Shown piece by piece: positions 60,371 through 64,000 of a stretch of 64,000 nt of DNA. The first letter of the stretch is position 1; each line of letters begins with the position of its first letter. This DNA comes from Gnetum montanum (Eukaryota > Streptophyta > Gnetopsida > Gnetales > Gnetaceae). The stretch is taken from positions 800-64,799 of the forward strand of contig MNCI01012692.1 in NCBI GenBank assembly GCA_015680685.1, read 5' to 3'. A program made the translations under genes and the position numbers. The notes under the pieces were generated by a model. It had not been told where the DNA came from and ran no database searches. It saw only the letters and a list, made by a program, of their open reading frames with translations.

Positions 60371-62290
60371 ACTATCACCCTTGAGGGTTTGTTGGGTAGA
60401 AGCTTTACACTATCATTTATGTTGTTCATCAGCTTTTTTGTAGTCCTCTCCACTATGGCTAATATATTTTATCATGTAGTAGACACCACTGTTGACACTC
60501 CTAGTCCATCTCTGATCCATCTCCGACCATGGGCCAAGAACCCCAACAAATTCACCTTTATGGAGGGGGTGGTTGATGACATGATCGACTGTCTAAGGTA
60601 GATCGATCTAGAAGTTGGTAAGTTAAAGTCACTATGCTAGGATTTCTACATTATCAGAATTTCACCATGTCACTGTGACTAATGCCTTTCTGTGTGCGGT
60701 TGGTAGCCTCTCGCCTCAAGTGGGACCCCAAAAAAATAGTTGAGGTTGACATCATACCTGAATTTCCATAGGAGGTGACCAAAGTACCTCATCACATATA
60801 CGATGAGGAAAGTAAATGTGTGCTATACTTGGCATGCTCTTTGTGGGAATGTAGGCATGTGAATGAAGACCTTTGGAAATCGATGCAAAGACTTGAGAAG
60901 GAGAAGGCCCACCTAACTACTGAGGTGGGGGATCTTCGATCCAAGAATAAATTCCTATTGGCCTGAGACACTAATGATGGAAATTGGTGTGCAGCCGTCA
61001 TTGACTACGTGAGATATTGGATGGCCATGTGGTGCAACAATGAAGCCACATGTAAAATGATCGAATAGCACATGAAAATGGACCTTTTAGCCCAAAAGAA
61101 TCAAGATTGGAAGGATTATAGAGCAAAGGTTTACAAATGGTAATAGGTACATAAGAATCACAAACATATGTATAAATTGGAATGTGCTACCTACCATAAA
61201 CAATATCAGGAAGCTTTAGGAAATTTGCATACCTATGAGCTATTCCTTGACATTATTGGTGCTTCTAGAGCTTATGATAGGTTCATGCAACAGGTGATAG
61301 TCAGTGAATCTTCCGAAAGGGAGATGACCTTACCTACAAGTGAGGCTACCACTGCCACCTTTTCTCCAAGGCCACCTAGATGGACAACCGTAAGAAAGGA
61401 AAAAGTTGCAGTAAGCGCTAATCTAGGGGATAGGAACTAAGCTGACATCACCAAGGAGGAGATCTTGCAATGCCTCACAGTTGGCATTGATTGGATAACC
61501 CCCGAAATAGACACAGGGCCATCTTAGCTTAGTCACCTTTTGTGGTTCCATAGTTTATTTCATAAGAGCCTTTGTTGTAGCTTTAATTGATTGCTTTATT
61601 TTCTTTGTTGTGTAGGATCCAAACAAAAATGTAGAACCCACTGAGGCAAGGGATGGTGGTGCGAGCAAAGACCCATAGCGTAGCGATGGGAAATTTTATT
61701 CTTCTCTTTGAATTTACAAAAAAATTTGTAAACATTATTGATTGATATTGAATGAAGAATGGAATGTGAGGAAATTTATTTCATTTTGGCTAATGCATTG
61801 TATTATTTTTATTTTTTTCCTTTTAAGCTCCTTAGGAGCTTCTCGTTTTAGTTTTAGGCCATTTCGGGCCATTACGGTAATTTAAGGCCATTTCGAGTTG
61901 TTACTAGTTTTAGGCCATTTTAGGTCATTTCTTAATTATGAGTTTATTTTTTTTATTTGTTTTTTGTCAATGTCTCGGAGTAATGAAATTTCCAGTTTTA
62001 GGCCTTAGCAGGCCGTAGTAGTAGTTTAAGGCCATTTTGAGCTGTCGTGGGATGGTAATAATAAAAGAAATCTTTGCTAGTTTTAGGCCTTAACAGGCTG
62101 TAGTATTATGCAAACAATGAACGTAATGTGGACAATGTAAACAATGACAAAGATGCTAGCATAAGCAATGAATGCAAAGTAAACAATGTGAGCAGTGGAT
62201 GTATCGTTGATGCAAGCAGTAATTATGGTGGAAGCAGTGAAGTAGTTGTGCTAAAGCAAGTAACGATTATTCTCATAGCTACTTCCTAAT

Positions 62291-64000
62291 CCATCGTGGG
62301 CTCGGTGATGCGTACAACCAAGGGGCCTTGTTATAGTACTCCTTTATGTCATCATCTAATATTTGAAAGGGTAGCTCAGCCCATGTTGCTTCCTCATTCA
62401 AACCATTTTCAAATTTTTTAGGAATTTCAATTTGAACAAGGGTTCGATCTTTAGAGATTTCAATCTCTGATACTTTCTCCATTCCTACATTGTTTATGGT
62501 TTGGGGAACCACTTCATCACCATGAATTATCACTTCCCCTCTTGCATAGGGCAAGTGAATCTCCTGGTGTATTGAAGAGGAAAAAGCCCTCAATTGGGCC
62601 AACCATGATCTCCCTAGGATCAAGTTGAACCCAGGCATTTCCTCTATCACTATGAATACTACGGTTGTGGGAAAATAGTCCCCTACCACAAAGTTGATGC
62701 ACACAGTTCCTTTTACCTGCACATGTGTCCTGTTAAATGATTTTAAGCAAGATTTCATCATGGGCTTGATCTGATCAACCAAGCCCAATTTGTCCACTAT
62801 GGGAAAAGGGATGACATTAGTAGCAACCCCATCATCAACATGTACCCTTCAGATCCTGTGCTGTCCAACCTGAATCATGATGAACATAGGTTCCATTGTC
62901 ACCTGACCCTTTTCAGGGTCATCCTTAATGGACTCATTATGGAATGTCAACTGAAATGGCCATGGTTCTTCAATTGTAGAAGGAAGCATGACTGCATGGA
63001 TTGCTTTCTCCTCTACTAGCATGTTTTCATCAACTAGTAGGGACGTTAACATGTTAACCATGGCTTCCTGATACATGGTAGAAGTCATTACCAAGGCATA
63101 TAAGCTCAAGGTTATGTTTCTCTATTTCAAAGCTTGTTTAACTTGGGTGAGTGCGTTGAACAGATCTTGTGCACCATCTTGCCTATTACCCTTTTCCTCC
63201 TCCATTCATCCTAGGAGAAAAATCTCCCAAGGAGGGGGAGCTTTAGGTTGAGGGTTTTGTTTTCTTGGATGGGGCAGTGGTGATTTCTTCTATGCATCAT
63301 TATCAGTTGTCAATGATGAGGGGACTACAGGTGTTGAGGACAAGGGGGTAGTCTTGGGAGGACCTGAAACAGTGTGTTCCTTGGCCATCTTGTCTACTGA
63401 ATACTCTTCCCATTTTTTTCAATGGGGGGGCTACGGGCCTATTTTAGATGGTTGGCTTTGTGTGGTGGAGGTAGTTGAATGTTTTGGCACCCTAATGACA
63501 AATAATGCTTGTGGTGTTAGCTCAGGCAGCAGTGTGGGTTTGAGCATGAAAGGTGCAGGGGCGGATGTCTAAGGAGGAACTTTAAGGATTAATGGTTGTT
63601 GTGGCGTCTTTTTTGCTATTGTTGGTGTCACCACACAACGTTGAGGCACATGCACCATGAATAGTTGTTGTGGTGGTTTTGGGTTACTGTCAATGCCAAT
63701 CATGTTGATGATATAACCCATGTTGTTGGCATTAAGGGGGTCCTTGTAAACATGCATGCATTGGTTTTCAGGGGAGATAGGACTACATTCATCTAGGACA
63801 AGTTTTCCCTAATCAATAATTTGTTGAATGTCATCCTTCAACACCAGGTGATAGTTTATGTCATGATCACACAATTGATGGTAATCGTAGAACCATTCCA
63901 GCCTGAAATTCTTAGGAACATGTGGCTCATTGGGTGTAGCCAAGGAGGGATCCCTAAGAAGTTTGCAATACCGTTTATGGTGCTTAATCACCTTCTCCAA
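62291..64000 (-). pseudogene. gag-pro: gag-protease, partial (copy E)
   Basis: Minus-strand frames from the window edge: 64000-63809 with the zinc-knuckle-like CDYHQLCDHDINYH (last Cys replaced), 63757-63569, then the linker, 63109-62849 (SLYALVMTSTMYQEA) and the protease C-terminal part 62797-62279 (LILGRSWLAQL, LPFQILDDD). Frame breaks separate the blocks. The frame reaches the presumed donor at 62291 in phase 0, as in A and B. The gag N-terminus lies outside the window. Confidence 0.8.

Larger units (their letters stand above)
56740..61678 (+). pseudogene. Antisense seven-exon gene, copy E
   Basis: Exons: 56740-56858 (119 bp), 57828-58277 (450), 58364-58637 (274), 58788-59841 (1,054), 59962-60617 (656), 60707-61527 (821), 61616-61678 (63, TAG). 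Exon 1 encodes MAPKGECKHRGLAKV with no internal stop. Decayed splice sites: donor 1 is ATAAGT, acceptor 4 ends TCG, donor 6 is CTTAGT. Exon 5 holds an expanded acidic repeat of the form EEAPADEEKAP (60030-60190) and a run of 26 C (60339-60364). Exon 6 keeps a long open frame (CSLWECRHVNEDLWK, then KMDLLAQKNQDWKDYR), probably a coiled coil. A 41-bp duplication around an N (58754) precedes exon 4. Function unknown. Confidence 0.75.
56037..62290 (-). other. Presumed sense intron between protease and RT (copy E)
   Basis: Acceptor side: GGTCTTTCTTTCTATTATGA then CAG, the best 3' splice site of the three copies. Donor side: CCACGATGG followed by ATTAGG, where GT would be expected, so the donor is probably mutated. 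56150-56450 holds five GTTTAAGGTC/GACC motifs and 61850-62100 about six GGCC motifs. Length 6,254 bp. Confidence 0.6.
50790..64000 (-). mobile_element. Copy E, runs off the window inside gag
   Basis: Polypurine tract (50790-50803), 3' untranslated region, pol (56036-52513), intron with antisense gene (56740-61678), protease and the C-terminal part of gag to the window edge. Its 3' LTR is the 5' LTR of copy D. The 5' LTR lies beyond the window. Confidence 0.85.

Noticed and set aside
60290-60601. Poly-Pro protein start in exon 5 of copy E
   Set aside because: The proline run is the translation of a 26-C tract; the real exon continues from upstream acidic sequence.

Overview
The window looks like a transposon-dense nuclear segment of a plant genome, probably one with a large genome. 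I found no convincing host gene, tRNA, rRNA or CRISPR array. Nearly all of it is decayed Ty3/gypsy LTR retrotransposon DNA of one family, lying on the minus strand. The pol modules carry a YVDD/YMDD reverse transcriptase, a classical RNase H followed by a second RNase H-like domain (GDSQLVVNQ) and an integrase core. The double RNase H is a hallmark of the plant Tat/Ogre branch. I could not identify the species.

Layout, left to right. 1-153 is unassigned flank. 154-17785 is copy A, nearly complete: truncated 3' LTR, polypurine tract, pol, a 5.5 kb interval, protease-gag, a repeat-rich leader, primer-binding site, 5' LTR. 17786-20999 is a separate gag-only LTR-element remnant with its own primer-binding site. 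21000-31981 is the 5' half of copy B. 31982-34960 is a degenerate tandem array of about 195 bp period. 34978-36341 is a protease remnant, copy C. 36342-50789 is copy D between two LTRs, lacking gag and protease. 50790 to the window end is copy E, which uses the right LTR of D as its own 3' LTR and runs off the window inside gag.

The most interesting system is a seven-exon gene on the plus strand (antisense to the element), nested between protease and reverse transcriptase in copies A, B, D and E. Its exon-intron layout is the same in all four. Exon 1 is 119 bp in B, D and E, exon 2 is 449-450 bp in all four, exon 7 is 63 bp in B, D and E, and codons split by introns match. A TATA box lies about 140-160 bp before the start codon in A, D and E. 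The protein (about 1,100 residues) has a conserved central core, an acidic repeat segment, a hydrophobic segment and a predicted coiled coil. I do not recognise its family.

The interval holding this gene looks like an intron of the sense transcript. A splice donor at the end of the protease frame and an acceptor just before the reverse transcriptase frame join in phase in copy A, and the acceptor is kept in A, D and E. An intron at this place is known from Ogre elements. Here it seems to be occupied by a complete antisense transcription unit. Introns of that unit would survive retrotransposition because they are in the wrong orientation to be spliced from genomic RNA. Flanking non-coding stretches are built from a recurring GGTC-N6-GACC / GGCC-N6-GGCC motif, the LTRs carry TAGCA/TGCTA palindromes about every 200 bp, and the leader carries palindromic tandem repeats. 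All genes seen here have stops or frameshifts, so these copies are probably inactive.
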